A stretch of 64,000 nucleotides of DNA from Gemmiger formicilis (GCF_024462815.1 NZ_JANGCG010000002.1:248001-312000), one strand, 5' to 3'; shown: positions 24,364-33,442, numbered from the stretch's first letter. The notes: generated by a model from the sequence alone, not told the origin. Numbers and translations: made by a program.

Positions 24364-25149
24364 TCAAATCAGGTGCTTGTCGTTCAGGATGCCGACCAGC
24401 TGGGCAGCATCCTCGACCTTCATGCCAGCGCCCTTGACCGGGGGAGCGAAGGACTTGTAAACGTTCGTCGGGGAGCCCTTCAGACCGATGGTGTCGGTCT
24501 CGATGAGGGGATCATCCTTCAGAGCATTGTAGTCAAAGACCTCCAGCGGCTTGTCGTAGCACTCGAAGATGCCGGAAACGCTCATATAGCGCGGGGTGTT
24601 CAGCTCCTTGATGCAGGTCAGCAGGCAGGGGGTCTGAACCTTCAGCTCCATGTAGCCGTCCTCCAGCTGACGCTTGACGGTCAGGGAGTTGCCATCCTTC
24701 TGGATGTCGGTGACATAGGTGACCTGGGGCAGATGCAGCTTCTCAGCAATCTGGGGGCCGACCTGTGCGGTGTCACCGTCGATAGCCTGACGGCCGCAGA
24801 AAACGATATCCTCAGGGCCGACGCCAATCTTGTTGACGGCAGCAGCCAGAATCTGGGAGGTGGCGAAGGTATCAGAGCCGCCGAACTCACGGCCGGAAAC
24901 CAGCACGCCGCGGTCAGCGCCGCGGGCCATCAGCTCACGCAGCATACCTTCTGCCGGCGGCGGGCCCATCGTGACGACAACGACCTCGCAGCCGGTCTCG
25001 TCCTTCAGCTGCAGTGCAGCCTCAACAGCGTTAAGGTCATCAGGGTTGGTGATGGTAGCCATTGCGGAACGGTCCATCGTGCCGTCAGCCTTGACAGCGA
25101 CCTTGCCCTGCGTATCGGGAACCTGTTTGACACAAACGATTGCTTTCAT
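24364..25149 (-). CDS. etfB: electron-transfer flavoprotein, beta subunit
   Basis: A 261-residue partner of EtfA. The N-terminus M-K-A-I-V-C-V-K-Q-V-P-D-T, the nucleotide loop V-V-T-M-G-P-P-P-A and D-I-V-F-C-G-R-Q-A-I-D-G-D-T-A-Q-V-G-P are typical of ETF-beta. It sits between bcd and etfA with short gaps, so one complex is encoded in order. Confidence 0.96.
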   Translation of the reverse strand: MKAIVCVKQVPDTQGKVAVKADGTMDRSAMATITNPDDLNAVEAALQLKDETGCEVVVVTMGPPPAEGMLRELMARGADRGVLVSGREFGGSDTFATSQILAAAVNKIGVGPEDIVFCGRQAIDGDTAQVGPQIAEKLHLPQVTYVTDIQKDGNSLTVKRQLEDGYMELKVQTPCLLTCIKELNTPRYMSVSGIFECYDKPLEVFDYNALKDDPLIETDTIGLKGSPTNVYKSFAPPVKGAGMKVEDAAQLVGILNDKHLI

Positions 25150-25163
25150 TACGTCTGTCCTCC

Positions 25164-26333
25164 TTACTTCAGCAGCGCACCGCTGATGACCATCATCTGA
25201 ACCTCGCTGGTGCCCTCGTAGATTTCAGTAATCTTGGCATCACGCATCATACGCTCGATGGGGTAATCGCGGGTGTAGCCGTAACCGCCGAACAGCTGCA
25301 GGCAGCGGCGGGTCACGTCGCTGGCGGTGCGGGCGGCAATCAGCTTGGCCTCGGCAGCCTCAACGCTGTAGCGCACCTTGGCACCGTCCATGGCAGCCTG
25401 CTTCTTCTGGGCAGCTGCATAGACAAGGTACTTGGCGGCGTCAACGCGGGCCTTCATCTCGGCCAGCTCAAACTGGGTGTTCTGGAACTGTGCAATGCTG
25501 CGACCGAACTGCTTGCGCTCCTTGACGTAGGCAACGGTCTCGTCAATGGCGCCCTCAGCGATGCCCAGAGCCTGGGAGGCAATGCCGATACGGCCGCCGT
25601 CCAGCGTGGCCATGGCCAGCTGGAAGCCCTTGCCCTTGACGCCCAGCAGGCGGTCCTTCGGGATAATGCAGTCCTCCATAATCAGCTCGCAGGTGGAGGA
25701 GCCGCGGATGCCCATCTTGTCCTCGGGCTTGCCGACCTTGAAGCCGGGGTCAGTGCGCTCCACGATGAAGGCGCTGATTTCCTTCTGCTTGCGGCCGCGC
25801 TTGTCGGTCACAAAGCCGGTGACAGCGATGATGATGAACACATCAGCAAAGCCAGCGTTGGTAATGAAAATCTTGGAGCCGTTCAGCTTCCAGTGGTCGC
25901 CCTCGTCCACGGCGAAGGTCTGCTGACCCTGGGCATCGGTGCCGGCACCGGGCTCGGTCAGGCCGAACGCGCCAATCCACTCACCGCTGCACAGCTTGGG
26001 CAGATACTTGGCCTTCTGCTCGGGGGTGCCGTTCTCATAGATGGGAGCTGCGCACAGAGAGGTGTGGGCAGACAGGATAACACCGGTGGTGCCGCAGACC
26101 TTGGACAGCTCCTCGACAGCCATAACGTAGGACAGGACGTCGCCGCCTGCACCGCCGACAGACTTCGGGAAGTAAATGCCCATCATGCCCAGCTTGGCCA
26201 TCTTCTCAACGGTCTCCTTGGGGAAATACTCCTCCGCGTCGACCTTCTTGGCCAGGGGCTTGACTTCGTTCTCAGCAAACTCCTTGTACATCTTCTGGAC
26301 CATTTGCTGCTGTTTAGACAGAGTAAAATCCAT
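25164..26333 (-). CDS. bcd: butyryl-CoA dehydrogenase
   Basis: A 389-residue acyl-CoA dehydrogenase that reduces crotonyl-CoA to butyryl-CoA. The FAD and substrate segments F-G-L-T-E-P-G-A-G-T-D and C-L-Q-L-F-G-G-Y-G-Y-T-R-D-Y-P are present, and the catalytic base is the Glu of I-Y-E-G-T-S-E. The start at 26333 (MDFTLSKQQ) follows GGAGG. Downstream etfBA confirms the role in butyrate formation rather than beta-oxidation. Confidence 0.96.
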   Translation of the reverse strand: MDFTLSKQQQMVQKMYKEFAENEVKPLAKKVDAEEYFPKETVEKMAKLGMMGIYFPKSVGGAGGDVLSYVMAVEELSKVCGTTGVILSAHTSLCAAPIYENGTPEQKAKYLPKLCSGEWIGAFGLTEPGAGTDAQGQQTFAVDEGDHWKLNGSKIFITNAGFADVFIIIAVTGFVTDKRGRKQKEISAFIVERTDPGFKVGKPEDKMGIRGSSTCELIMEDCIIPKDRLLGVKGKGFQLAMATLDGGRIGIASQALGIAEGAIDETVAYVKERKQFGRSIAQFQNTQFELAEMKARVDAAKYLVYAAAQKKQAAMDGAKVRYSVEAAEAKLIAARTASDVTRRCLQLFGGYGYTRDYPIERMMRDAKITEIYEGTSEVQMMVISGALLK

Positions 26334-26431
26334 TGATAAAACCTCCATATACTGGGGCCGGGGCGTATTGCCCGGCCAAACAAACGCGGCCCGGCACGGT
26401 TTTGCCCGCGCCAGGCGCGTAAGTTATCAAA

Positions 26432-27304
26432 TTACAGGGCGTCGACCGGGGTCTTGGTGCGGTCTGCGTTGTAAACGTAGAAGCCCTTGCCGGTCTTGCA
26501 GCCCAGGTTGCCGCCGCGAACCATCTTGCGGATCAGCGGGCAGGCACGGTACTTGCTGTCGCCGGTCTCCTTGTACAGGACGTCCATGATGGCCAGGCAG
26601 ATATCCAGACCAACGAAGTCACCCAGCTCCAGGGGGCCCATCGGGTGGTTGGCGCCCAGCTTCATGGCGGTGTCGATACCGGCGATGTCAGAAACGCCCT
26701 CCATCTTGATGAAGGCAGCCTCGTTGATCATCGGGATCAGGATGCGGTTGACAACGAAACCGGCAGCCTCATTGACCTGAACGGGGCTCTTGCCAATCTC
26801 GGTGCTGATCTTCTTGATGGTGTCCACGGTCTCGGCGGGGGTGTTGACACCGGCGATGACCTCGATGAGCTTCATGCGGTCAGCGGGGTTGAAGAAGTGC
26901 ATACCGACCAGAGGACGGCTCAGGCCCTTGCCAATCTCGGTGATGGACAGAGAGGAGGTGTTGGAAGCGAAAACGCACTCGGGCTTGCAAATCTTGTCCA
27001 GCTCGCCGAAGGTGGTCTGCTTGACCTTCATATCCTCAAATGCGGCCTCAACGATCAGGTCGCAGTCAGCGCACAGGTCCTCTTTCAGACCGGCGGTGAT
27101 GGCAGCCATACGGCGGTCAACCTCGGCCTGCTCCAGCTTGCCCTTGGCAACCAGCTTGGCATAACCGGCGGCAATCTTTGCCTTGCCGTTGTCAGCCCAC
27201 TCCTGCTTGATGTCGCACAGTGCAACGGTGAAGCCCTCAACCTGAGCAAATGCCTTTGCGATGCCCTGGCCCATAGTGCCGGCACCGATAACGCCTACCT
27301 TCAT
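26432..27304 (-). CDS. hbd: 3-hydroxybutyryl-CoA dehydrogenase
   Basis: A 290-residue dehydrogenase that reduces acetoacetyl-CoA to 3-hydroxybutyryl-CoA. The Rossmann loop is GAGTMGQG at residues 7-14, followed by the catalytic H-F-F-N-P-A segment and N-R-I-L-I-P. The C-terminal helical domain has G-A-N-H-P-M-G-P-L-E-L. The start at 27304 follows GGAGG. The 26 codons upstream in frame come from the tandem repeat and are not coding. Confidence 0.96.
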   Translation of the reverse strand: MKVGVIGAGTMGQGIAKAFAQVEGFTVALCDIKQEWADNGKAKIAAGYAKLVAKGKLEQAEVDRRMAAITAGLKEDLCADCDLIVEAAFEDMKVKQTTFGELDKICKPECVFASNTSSLSITEIGKGLSRPLVGMHFFNPADRMKLIEVIAGVNTPAETVDTIKKISTEIGKSPVQVNEAAGFVVNRILIPMINEAAFIKMEGVSDIAGIDTAMKLGANHPMGPLELGDFVGLDICLAIMDVLYKETGDSKYRACPLIRKMVRGGNLGCKTGKGFYVYNADRTKTPVDAL

Positions 27305-27323
27305 AGTAAGTACCTCCAATATA

Positions 27324-27358
27324 AGATAAAAGATAAGAGATAAGAGATAAGAGATAAT
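27324..27358. repeat. five tandem 7-bp AGATAAG repeats
   Basis: Units are AGATAAA, three times AGATAAG, then AGATAAT, in the crt-hbd gap just before the hbd ribosome site. In mRNA this is a pyrimidine-rich CTTATCT tract. Confidence 0.85.
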
Positions 27359-27388
27359 AAAATCGGTGTGCGCGCTGCGCACGATTTT
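27359..27388. repeat. hairpin in the crt-hbd gap
   Basis: AAAATC, a GGT bulge, GTGCGC, the loop GCT, GCGCAC and GATTTT form a 12-bp interrupted stem directly after crt. The minus-strand side continues into a T-rich tract, so it could be a weak terminator or an mRNA processing or stability element between crt and hbd. Confidence 0.6.
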
Positions 27389-27392
27389 AAGA

Positions 27393-28178
27393 TTAGTTGT
27401 TCGTGAAAACCGGCTTCGGCTTCGGCTTCTCGCGGCTCAGGAAGCAGCCCATGCCCTCGACCTGATCGTGGGTCTCGAAGCAATCGCCGAAGAGCTTCTC
27501 CTCGACCTCAACGGCCTGCGCAATCGGCAGGCTGATGCCGTCATTGATGGCCTTCTTGCAGTTGCGAACCGCGATAGGAGCGTTCTTGGCAATCTTACCG
27601 GCCAGCTTCAGCGCGGCGGGCATAAGCTCCTCCTGCGTGTAAACGGCGTTGACCAGACCAATGCGCAGAGCCTCGTCTGCCTTGATGTTCAGAGCAGAGT
27701 AGACCAGCTGCTTTGCCATGCCCATGCCGACCAGACGTGCCAGACGCTGGGTGCCGCCGAAGCCCGGGGTGATGCCCAGGCCAACCTCGGGCTGACCAAA
27801 GACAGCGTTGTCAGAGCAGAGGCGGATGTCGCAGCTCATGGCCAGCTCATTGCCGCCGCCCAGCGCAAAGCCGTTGACAGCAGCGATGACCGGCAGCGGG
27901 AAATGCTCAATCATCAGGAAGATGTCATTGCCCAGCTTGCCGAAGGCCTCGCCCTCTGCCTTGGTCATCGTGGACATGGAGCCGATATCGGCACCGGCCA
28001 CGAAGCTCTTGTCACCGGCGCCGGTCAGCACAACACAGCGGACGGTGTTCTGGTCAATGGCCTCAAAGGCGGCCTTCAGGTCGGCCAGAACCTCGGGGTT
28101 CAGGGCGTTGAGCGCCTTCGGGCGGTCGATGGTCAGGACAGCAACAGCGTCCTGAATTTCGGTAGTAACAAAGGACAT
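27393..28178 (-). CDS. crt: 3-hydroxybutyryl-CoA dehydratase (crotonase)
   Basis: A 261-residue enoyl-CoA hydratase family enzyme that dehydrates 3-hydroxybutyryl-CoA to crotonyl-CoA. The oxyanion-hole segment F-V-A-G-A-D-I and [13 protein letters not shown], with its first catalytic Glu, and [12 protein letters not shown], with its second, are both present. It lies 21 bp downstream of thl and has a GGAGG site. Confidence 0.95.
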   Translation of the reverse strand: MSFVTTEIQDAVAVLTIDRPKALNALNPEVLADLKAAFEAIDQNTVRCVVLTGAGDKSFVAGADIGSMSTMTKAEGEAFGKLGNDIFLMIEHFPLPVIAAVNGFALGGGNELAMSCDIRLCSDNAVFGQPEVGLGITPGFGGTQRLARLVGMGMAKQLVYSALNIKADEALRIGLVNAVYTQEELMPAALKLAGKIAKNAPIAVRNCKKAINDGISLPIAQAVEVEEKLFGDCFETHDQVEGMGCFLSREKPKPKPVFTNN

Positions 28179-28199
28179 TTTGAATTCCTCCGGTAAAAA

Positions 28200-29414
28200 T
28201 TACATCTCAACGATGGTGGCGCAGCCCATGCCGCCGCCGATGCAGAGGGTAGCCAGGCCCTTGTGTGCGCCGCGATGCTTCATGGCATACAGCAGGGTGA
28301 CAAGGATACGAGCGCCGGAAGCGCCGACGGGGTGGCCCAGAGCAATGGCGCCGCCGTTGACGTTCAACTTCTCCTGGTCGAAGTGCAGAGCCTCGCCGAC
28401 TGCAACAGACTGAGCAGCGAAAGCTTCGTTGGCCTCAATCAGGTCCATATCGTCGACGGTCAGGCCGGTCTTGGCCATAACCTTCTTGGTGGCGGCGATG
28501 GGGCCAAGGCCCATGACCTCGGGCTCAACACCGGCCAGAGCACCGGCAACCCAGGTAGCCAGAGGCTCAACGCCCAGCTCCTTGGCCTTCTCCTCGCTCA
28601 TGATGACCAGCGCAGCAGCGCCGTCGTTGATGGCGGAGGAGTTTGCAGCGGTAACGATGCCGTCCTTCTTGAAGCAGGGCTTCAGCTTGCCCAGAACTTC
28701 CATGGAGCTCAGGCGGGGGCCTTCATCGGTATCAAACACGGTGTCGCCCTTCTTGCCCTTGATGACAACAGGAACGATCTCGTCCTTGAAAGCGCCGTCG
28801 GTGATAGCCTTGGCAGCCTTCTCCTGAGAATGATAAGCAAAGGCATCCAGCTGCTCACGGGTGATGGGGCTGTAGCCGTACTTCTTCTGGTAGGTCTCGT
28901 TGGTGCAGACGTTCTCGGCGGTCATGCCCATGTGCATATTGTAGCCGGTTGCATCCCACAGAGCATCGTTGACCATCGTGTCAACCAGCTCGCTCTTGCC
29001 CATGGGGTAGCCCATGCGGTAGCCGTAGCGGCCCTTCGTCATGGCGAACGGAGCCATATCCATGTTCTCCATACCACCGGCAACAACGATGTCGGCATCG
29101 CCGGCCTCAATCATCTGGGCGGCCATGTTGACGCAGTTCAGACCGGAGCCGCAGACAACGTTGACGGTGACGGCGGGGGTCTCGATGGGCAGGCCAGCCT
29201 TCAGAGAAGCCTGACGAGCAACGTTCTGGCCCAGACCGGCCTGGATAACGCAGCCCATGTAAACGTGGTCGACCTGCTCCGGCTTGACGTTCGCACGGTT
29301 CAGGGCCTCCTTGATGACAATGGAGCCCAGCTCAGCGGCGGGGACATTGGCGAGGGTGCCGCCGAACTTGCCAATGGCAGTACGGCAGGCGCTGGCGATG
29401 ACGATTTTTTTCAT
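28200..29414 (-). CDS. thl: acetyl-CoA C-acetyltransferase (thiolase)
   Basis: A 404-residue biosynthetic thiolase that condenses two acetyl-CoA. The acyl-enzyme Cys is in NVVCGSGLN near residue 88, the His is in G-H-P-V-G-A-S-G near residue 360, and the final Cys is in C-I-G-G-G-M-G. AGGAGG precedes the ATG. The 86-bp gap from coaD has no clear strong promoter, so thl may be read from the coaD promoter. Confidence 0.96.
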   Translation of the reverse strand: MKKIVIASACRTAIGKFGGTLANVPAAELGSIVIKEALNRANVKPEQVDHVYMGCVIQAGLGQNVARQASLKAGLPIETPAVTVNVVCGSGLNCVNMAAQMIEAGDADIVVAGGMENMDMAPFAMTKGRYGYRMGYPMGKSELVDTMVNDALWDATGYNMHMGMTAENVCTNETYQKKYGYSPITREQLDAFAYHSQEKAAKAITDGAFKDEIVPVVIKGKKGDTVFDTDEGPRLSSMEVLGKLKPCFKKDGIVTAANSSAINDGAAALVIMSEEKAKELGVEPLATWVAGALAGVEPEVMGLGPIAATKKVMAKTGLTVDDMDLIEANEAFAAQSVAVGEALHFDQEKLNVNGGAIALGHPVGASGARILVTLLYAMKHRGAHKGLATLCIGGGMGCATIVEM

Positions 29415-29500
29415 AAGTAGCCTCCTAAAAAACTCTCTTTGGATGGACTATTGAGTAACAATCTATCTTCAGGCCGTCATAAACGCGGCATGAATGTGAA

Positions 29501-29992
29501 TTAAAGCTCCCCTGCCTCGCGCTTGGCAATCAGCGCACGCTCGACATTGCGGGGTACAAAGCGGGAAACATCCTGCCCGTAGTGGGCAGCCTCCCGCACG
29601 ATGGTGGAGGAAAGATAGCTCCATTTGATGGCGGTTGCCAGAAACACCGTTTCAATCTCCGGCAGCATGGCAAAGTTGGTGTGGGCCAGCTGGATTTCGT
29701 TTTCAAAATCCGTGACCGCCCGCAGACCGCGCACCATAACGGTGGCTCCCTTCTGCTTGGCGAAGCTGACCGTCAGGCCGTTGAAGGAGTCGACCTCCAC
29801 ATTCGGGATGTTCTTGCAGGCATCCCGCAACATGGCAACGCGCTCCTCGACCGTGAACAGCGGGGTCTTGGCACTGTTGACCAGCACCGCGACAATCACC
29901 TTGTCAAACATACGGCTGGAGCGCTTGATGATATCGAGATGCCCGTTGGTGACGGGGTCGAAGCTGCCGGGATACATGGCAATGGTAGGCAT
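29501..29992 (-). CDS. coaD: phosphopantetheine adenylyltransferase
   Basis: A 163-residue nucleotidyltransferase that makes dephospho-CoA, the step before CoA. The adenylyl site is Y-P-G-S-F-D-P-V-T-N-G-H near residue 8, and the C-terminal segment W-S-Y-L-S-S-T-I-V-R-E is diagnostic. It lies upstream of thl on the same strand. A CoA-synthesis gene at the head of a CoA-thioester pathway is suggestive, although coaD is elsewhere a housekeeping gene. A Rex-like site lies 36 bp upstream of its start. Confidence 0.95.
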   Translation of the reverse strand: MPTIAMYPGSFDPVTNGHLDIIKRSSRMFDKVIVAVLVNSAKTPLFTVEERVAMLRDACKNIPNVEVDSFNGLTVSFAKQKGATVMVRGLRAVTDFENEIQLAHTNFAMLPEIETVFLATAIKWSYLSSTIVREAAHYGQDVSRFVPRNVERALIAKREAGEL

Positions 29993-30027
29993 GATGTGTG
30001 ACCTTTCCGGGGTGAAATTCGCTCTAC

Positions 30028-30045
30028 CTGTTAAAAATTAAACAA
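30028..30045. promoter_or_regulatory. Rex-like operator near coaD
   Basis: CTGTTAAAAATTAAACAA matches 12 of the 14 defined positions of the clostridial Rex motif TTGTTAA-N4-TTAACAA. It lies 36 bp upstream of coaD. Rex senses NADH/NAD and commonly controls butyrate genes in Clostridia. The rex gene is not in the window. Confidence 0.5.
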
Positions 30046-30173
30046 CTTTAGAGGTAAAGCAAGGCACCGGCGCCGCGCTGGCTCTTTGGGGCTTATCCAT
30101 TGGGTCAGAAGTACGGCGGCATGGTGCCGCGGCGGTGGGGTGTTTCCCAAACCGCTACTATAGTTTTACCATC

Positions 30174-30217
30174 TTGTTAAGGTTTTGTCAATGACGAATT
30201 TGTTAAAATTCAGTCAA
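30174..30217. promoter_or_regulatory. tandem Rex-like half and full sites
   Basis: TTGTTAAGGTTTTGTCAA (30174-30191) matches 12 of 14 Rex positions. TTGTTAAAATTCAGTCAA (30200-30217) has a perfect left half but only 3 of 7 on the right. The first overlaps a minus-strand TTGACA (30191-30186), 17 bp from TAAAAC, a possible coaD promoter. Confidence 0.4.
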
Positions 30218-30221
30218 ATTT

Positions 30222-30256
30222 GCACAAAATTGTTGTGCGCCCACCTATTTAAATAG
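30222..30256. promoter_or_regulatory. two palindromes upstream of ptb
   Basis: GCACAA-AATTG-TTGTGC (30222-30238) and the perfect 12-bp CTATTTAAATAG (30245-30256) lie 57 bp or more before the ptb -35 box. They look like protein-binding sites, but no regulator can be assigned. The rest of the 413-bp gap 29993-30405 holds GC-rich stems near 30062-30135 and the ptb promoter. Confidence 0.35.
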
Positions 30257-30312
30257 CAGCGCACAGAATCCCGGAAAAATTATTTTTTGCACCCCCTCTC
30301 CCCTTCCCCCTC

Positions 30313-30341
30313 TTGACCCGCGGCAGATAACGTGTTATTAT
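30313..30341 (+). promoter_or_regulatory. promoter of ptb-buk
   Basis: TTGACC (30313-30318), a 17-bp spacer and TATTAT (30336-30341). A CGGGGC/GCCCCG stem (30351-30372) lies in the early leader, before the GAGGTG ribosome site. Confidence 0.8.
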
Positions 30342-30405
30342 TTTAACATACGGGGCCTTCTACACAGCCCCGGCGTCTGAATGAAAAAAACGAGGTGCTG
30401 TAAAA

Positions 30406-31314
30406 ATGAATTTTGAGGACCTGATTGCGAAAGTAAAGACCTGCGGCAAGCAGAAGCTGGCCGTTGCCGCTGCGGAGGATGACGCCGTTCTGGAGGCTGT
30501 TGACGCTGCCCACAAGCAGGGCATTGCCGATGCCATTCTGGTTGGCGATGAGGCAGCCATCCGCAAGATTGCCGCCGAGCTGAATATCGACCTTTCCGAC
30601 TATGAGATCATCAACGAGCCGGACAAGGTGCAGGCTTCCTTGAAGGCTGTCAAGCTGGCCCATGACGGCGTTGCAAATATGTACATGAAGGGCCTGCTGG
30701 ATACCAAGACCTTCCTCAAGAGCGTGCTGGACAAAGAAGTCGGCCTGCGCACCGGCAAGACGCTGTCCCACGTGGCTGTCTTTGAGGTCAAGGGCATTGA
30801 GCAGCTGCTCTTCCTGACTGACGTTGCCTTTATGACCTATCCGACTCTGGAGGATAAAGTACATATCATCGAGAATACGGTTGCTGTGGCCCATGCCTGC
30901 GGCGTGGAATGCCCCAAGGTTGCCCCACTGGCCGCTGTTGAGGTCGTCAACCCCAAGATGCCCTGCACCGTGGACGCGGACGAGCTGCGCAAGATGAACG
31001 TCGAGGGCAAAATCACCGGCTGTGTGGTCGATGGCCCGCTGTCGATGGACATTGCCATTGACCCTGAGGCTGCCCACCACAAGGGCGCACAGGACCGCCC
31101 GGCTGCAGGCCATGCGGACATCCTGCTCTTCCCCGACATTCAGGCGGGCAACCTTGTCTACAAGACGCTGGTTCACACGGCTGACTGCAAGAACGGCTGC
31201 ATCCTGACCGGCACCAAGGTTCCGGCCATCCTGACCAGCCGCAGTGATTCCTTCCAGACCAAGGTCAACTCCATCGCGCTGGCCGCCGTTGTGGCCGCAG
31301 GTCTGAACCAGTAA
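30406..31314 (+). CDS. ptb: phosphate butyryltransferase
   Basis: A 302-residue cytoplasmic enzyme of the phosphotransacetylase family that turns butyryl-CoA and phosphate into butyryl phosphate. The family regions D-A-I-L-V-G-D near residue 45, A-N-M-Y-M-K-G-L-L-D-T-K near 88 and G-P-L-S-M-D-I-A near 210 are present. Pairing with buk 30 bp downstream fixes the butyryl rather than acetyl assignment. The start is the ATG after GAGGTG. Confidence 0.94.
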   Translation: MNFEDLIAKVKTCGKQKLAVAAAEDDAVLEAVDAAHKQGIADAILVGDEAAIRKIAAELNIDLSDYEIINEPDKVQASLKAVKLAHDGVANMYMKGLLDTKTFLKSVLDKEVGLRTGKTLSHVAVFEVKGIEQLLFLTDVAFMTYPTLEDKVHIIENTVAVAHACGVECPKVAPLAAVEVVNPKMPCTVDADELRKMNVEGKITGCVVDGPLSMDIAIDPEAAHHKGAQDRPAAGHADILLFPDIQAGNLVYKTLVHTADCKNGCILTGTKVPAILTSRSDSFQTKVNSIALAAVVAAGLNQ

Positions 31315-31344
31315 AACGATTGAAAATAAAAGGAGACGTTTATA

Positions 31345-32409
31345 ATGTCTATCAAAACTCTGGTCATCAACCCCGGCTCCACCTCCACCAAGGTCGGTGT
31401 GTTCGAGGATGAGACCCTGCTGTTTGAGGAAACGCTGCGCCACCCCACCGAGGAAATTGCCAAGTACGCCAGCGTCATCGACCAGAAGGACTTCCGCAAG
31501 GAAATCATTCTGGACTTCTTGAAGGAAAAGAACTGTGACCCCAAGACGCTGAACGTCATTGTGGGTCGCGGCGGCCTGCTCAAGCCCATTCCCGGCGGCA
31601 CCTATGCCGTCAGCGATGCCCTTCTGGCTGACCTGAAGGCCGGTGTGCAGGGCCAGCACGCCTCCAATCTGGGCGGTATTCTGGCCCGCGAAATCGGCGA
31701 TTTTCTGGGTGTGCCCAGCTACATCGTGGACCCGGTGGTTGTGGACGAACTGACCGATAAGGCCCGCATTTCCGGTATGCCGGAGCTGCCCCGCCGTTCC
31801 ATCTTCCACGCGCTGAACCAGAAGGCCGTGGCCCGCCGCTTTGCCAAGGAGAACGGCAAGCGCTACGAGGACTTGAACCTTATCGTCATCCATATGGGCG
31901 GCGGCGTTTCTGTCGGCGCGCATGACCACGGCAAGGTGGTGGATGTCAACAACATTCTGGACGGCGAGGGCTGCTTCAGCCCCGAGCGCAGCGGTACCGT
32001 GCCGGTTGGCGACCTGGTCAAGATGTGCTTCAGCGGCAAGTACACCCAGCAGGAAATTTACAAGAAAATCTGCGGCAACGGCGGTTTCAATGGCTATCTG
32101 CACACCAACGATGCCCGTGAGGTCGGCAAGCTGGCCGAGACTGACGCGCTGGCCAAGCAGGTCTGGGATGCCTTCTTCTACCAGATTGCCAAGGACGCCG
32201 GTGCTATGGCTGCCGTGCTGCACGGCAAGGTTGACCAGATCATCCTGACCGGCGGCATTGCCTACAATCCGTTCACGGCACAGACTCTGACGGATTATCT
32301 GGGCTGGATTGCCCCTGTCACCACCTACCCCGGTGAGGATGAGCTTCTGGCGCTCTGCCAGGGCGCGCTCCGCGTTATGACCGGCGAGGAAGAAGCCAAG
32401 CAGTATTGA
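31345..32409 (+). CDS. buk: butyrate kinase
   Basis: A 354-residue ASKHA-fold kinase that transfers phosphate from butyryl phosphate to ADP, giving butyrate and ATP. The N-terminal N-P-G-S-T-S-T-K-V, the V-G-R-G-G-L segment and [11 protein letters not shown] are the family signatures. An AGGAG site precedes the ATG. Together with ptb it completes the kinase route to butyrate. A butyryl-CoA:acetate CoA-transferase is not in this window. Confidence 0.96.
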   Translation: MSIKTLVINPGSTSTKVGVFEDETLLFEETLRHPTEEIAKYASVIDQKDFRKEIILDFLKEKNCDPKTLNVIVGRGGLLKPIPGGTYAVSDALLADLKAGVQGQHASNLGGILAREIGDFLGVPSYIVDPVVVDELTDKARISGMPELPRRSIFHALNQKAVARRFAKENGKRYEDLNLIVIHMGGGVSVGAHDHGKVVDVNNILDGEGCFSPERSGTVPVGDLVKMCFSGKYTQQEIYKKICGNGGFNGYLHTNDAREVGKLAETDALAKQVWDAFFYQIAKDAGAMAAVLHGKVDQIILTGGIAYNPFTAQTLTDYLGWIAPVTTYPGEDELLALCQGALRVMTGEEEAKQY

Positions 32410-32424
32410 TGCTTTGATGCAATA

Positions 32425-32471
32425 AGCAGAACCGCCCGCGGCACCAGTTGCCGCGGGCGGTTCTGCTTTTA
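32425..32471 (+). terminator. intrinsic terminator after buk
   Basis: A 19-bp stem (32425-32443 with 32449-32467, core AACCGCCCGCGG) is followed by TTTT. Confidence 0.9.
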
Positions 32472-32487
32472 CTGATTACATTGCGGT

Positions 32488-32516
32488 GTAGGGGCGGGGC
32501 GCTGCTCCGCCCGCGG
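32488..32516 (+). repeat. single REP-like palindrome
   Basis: GTAG then GGGCGGGGC, GCTGC and TCCGCCC, then GCGG. It has the same GTAGGGGCG border and GCCCGCGG side as the REP at 10854, and lies between the buk terminator and the YitT gene. Confidence 0.75.
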
Positions 32517-32548
32517 AAGCTACCCGGAAAATGTTGCTTGCTGGATAC

Positions 32549-33424
32549 TTATTGCTTTTCTCGTTCCTCGTTCTTGCCAAGCTCCAGCTGGCGGAAACCC
32601 TCGCCGTGGACCTCGTTGGACTGCAGCATGATGATGAAGCAGCCGGGGTCAATGGCCTGAATGGCGTGCTCAATCTCGTACAGCTGCTTGTTGGAGCAGG
32701 CGCAGAGCACCACATCCTTCGGCTGGCCGCCGTAGCCGCCGCGGCCCTGCAGAATGGTCGAACCGCGGTCTGCCACGCGGTCGATCTCGGCACAGGCTTC
32801 GGGACCCTTGTCGGTGACAATCATGGCCAGCATCGAGGACGAGAAGCCGAACATCATCTTGTTGATAACGGCAGAAACGATAAAATTGAACATAATACCG
32901 TAGATAATGGAATCTACATCCTGAAACACCGCGCCGTTGAGCAGAATGACCGCCAGCGCCGCCGCAAAGGTGATGTTGCCGAACGGCAGATGCGGGTGGC
33001 GGGCTTTGATACCCATGGTGATGAAGTCCAGACCGCCGGTGCTGGAATTGTTCATATAAATCAGCGCGTCGCCAATGCCGCCCACAACGCCGCCGCAGAT
33101 GGTGGCCAGCAGGCGGTCGCCCTGATAGACCGGCATCAGGGGCAGCAGATAGTCGGTAAAGACGGCAAACAGCACCATGCAGTAGACGCTGCGGACAAAG
33201 AACGACTTGCCGAGCAATTTGTAGGTGCACAGGATGATGGGAATGTTGATAAGTACGTTGCTCAAGCCCATCGGAATGCCGAACAGGCGGTACAGAATGG
33301 CGCAGATGCCCGCAATGCCGGTGACAGGGACCTCGGCGGCAACGGCAAAGCTGTAGATGCCCGCCGCTGAGATGAAGCAGCCCAGGGTCTGCAGCAGAAA
33401 GTTCATGGACTTATTTTTGGTCAT
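32549..33424 (-). CDS. YitT family membrane protein (DUF2179)
   Basis: A 291-residue protein with about five N-terminal membrane segments and a C-terminal cytoplasmic DUF2179 domain from about residue 225 (V-V-L-C-A-C-S-N-K-Q-L-Y-E-I-E). The family is widespread in Firmicutes, and its transport or signalling role is unsettled. The start at 33424 follows GAGGAGG. The ribosome site lies only a few bases past the terminator of the upstream lipoprotein gene, leaving no room for a promoter between. Confidence 0.9.
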   Translation of the reverse strand: MTKNKSMNFLLQTLGCFISAAGIYSFAVAAEVPVTGIAGICAILYRLFGIPMGLSNVLINIPIILCTYKLLGKSFFVRSVYCMVLFAVFTDYLLPLMPVYQGDRLLATICGGVVGGIGDALIYMNNSSTGGLDFITMGIKARHPHLPFGNITFAAALAVILLNGAVFQDVDSIIYGIMFNFIVSAVINKMMFGFSSSMLAMIVTDKGPEACAEIDRVADRGSTILQGRGGYGGQPKDVVLCACSNKQLYEIEHAIQAIDPGCFIIMLQSNEVHGEGFRQLELGKNEEREKQ

Positions 33425-33442
33425 AGGGTGGAACCTCCTCAA

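Noticed and set aside
27324..27358. CRISPR-like repeat array
   Set aside because: Units are 7 bp with no spacers; it is a simple tandem repeat.
30343..32223. 626-codon minus-strand ORF opposite ptb-buk
   Set aside because: Antisense shadow of two well-identified enzymes; it spans the intergenic gap and promoter and has no recognisable domain.
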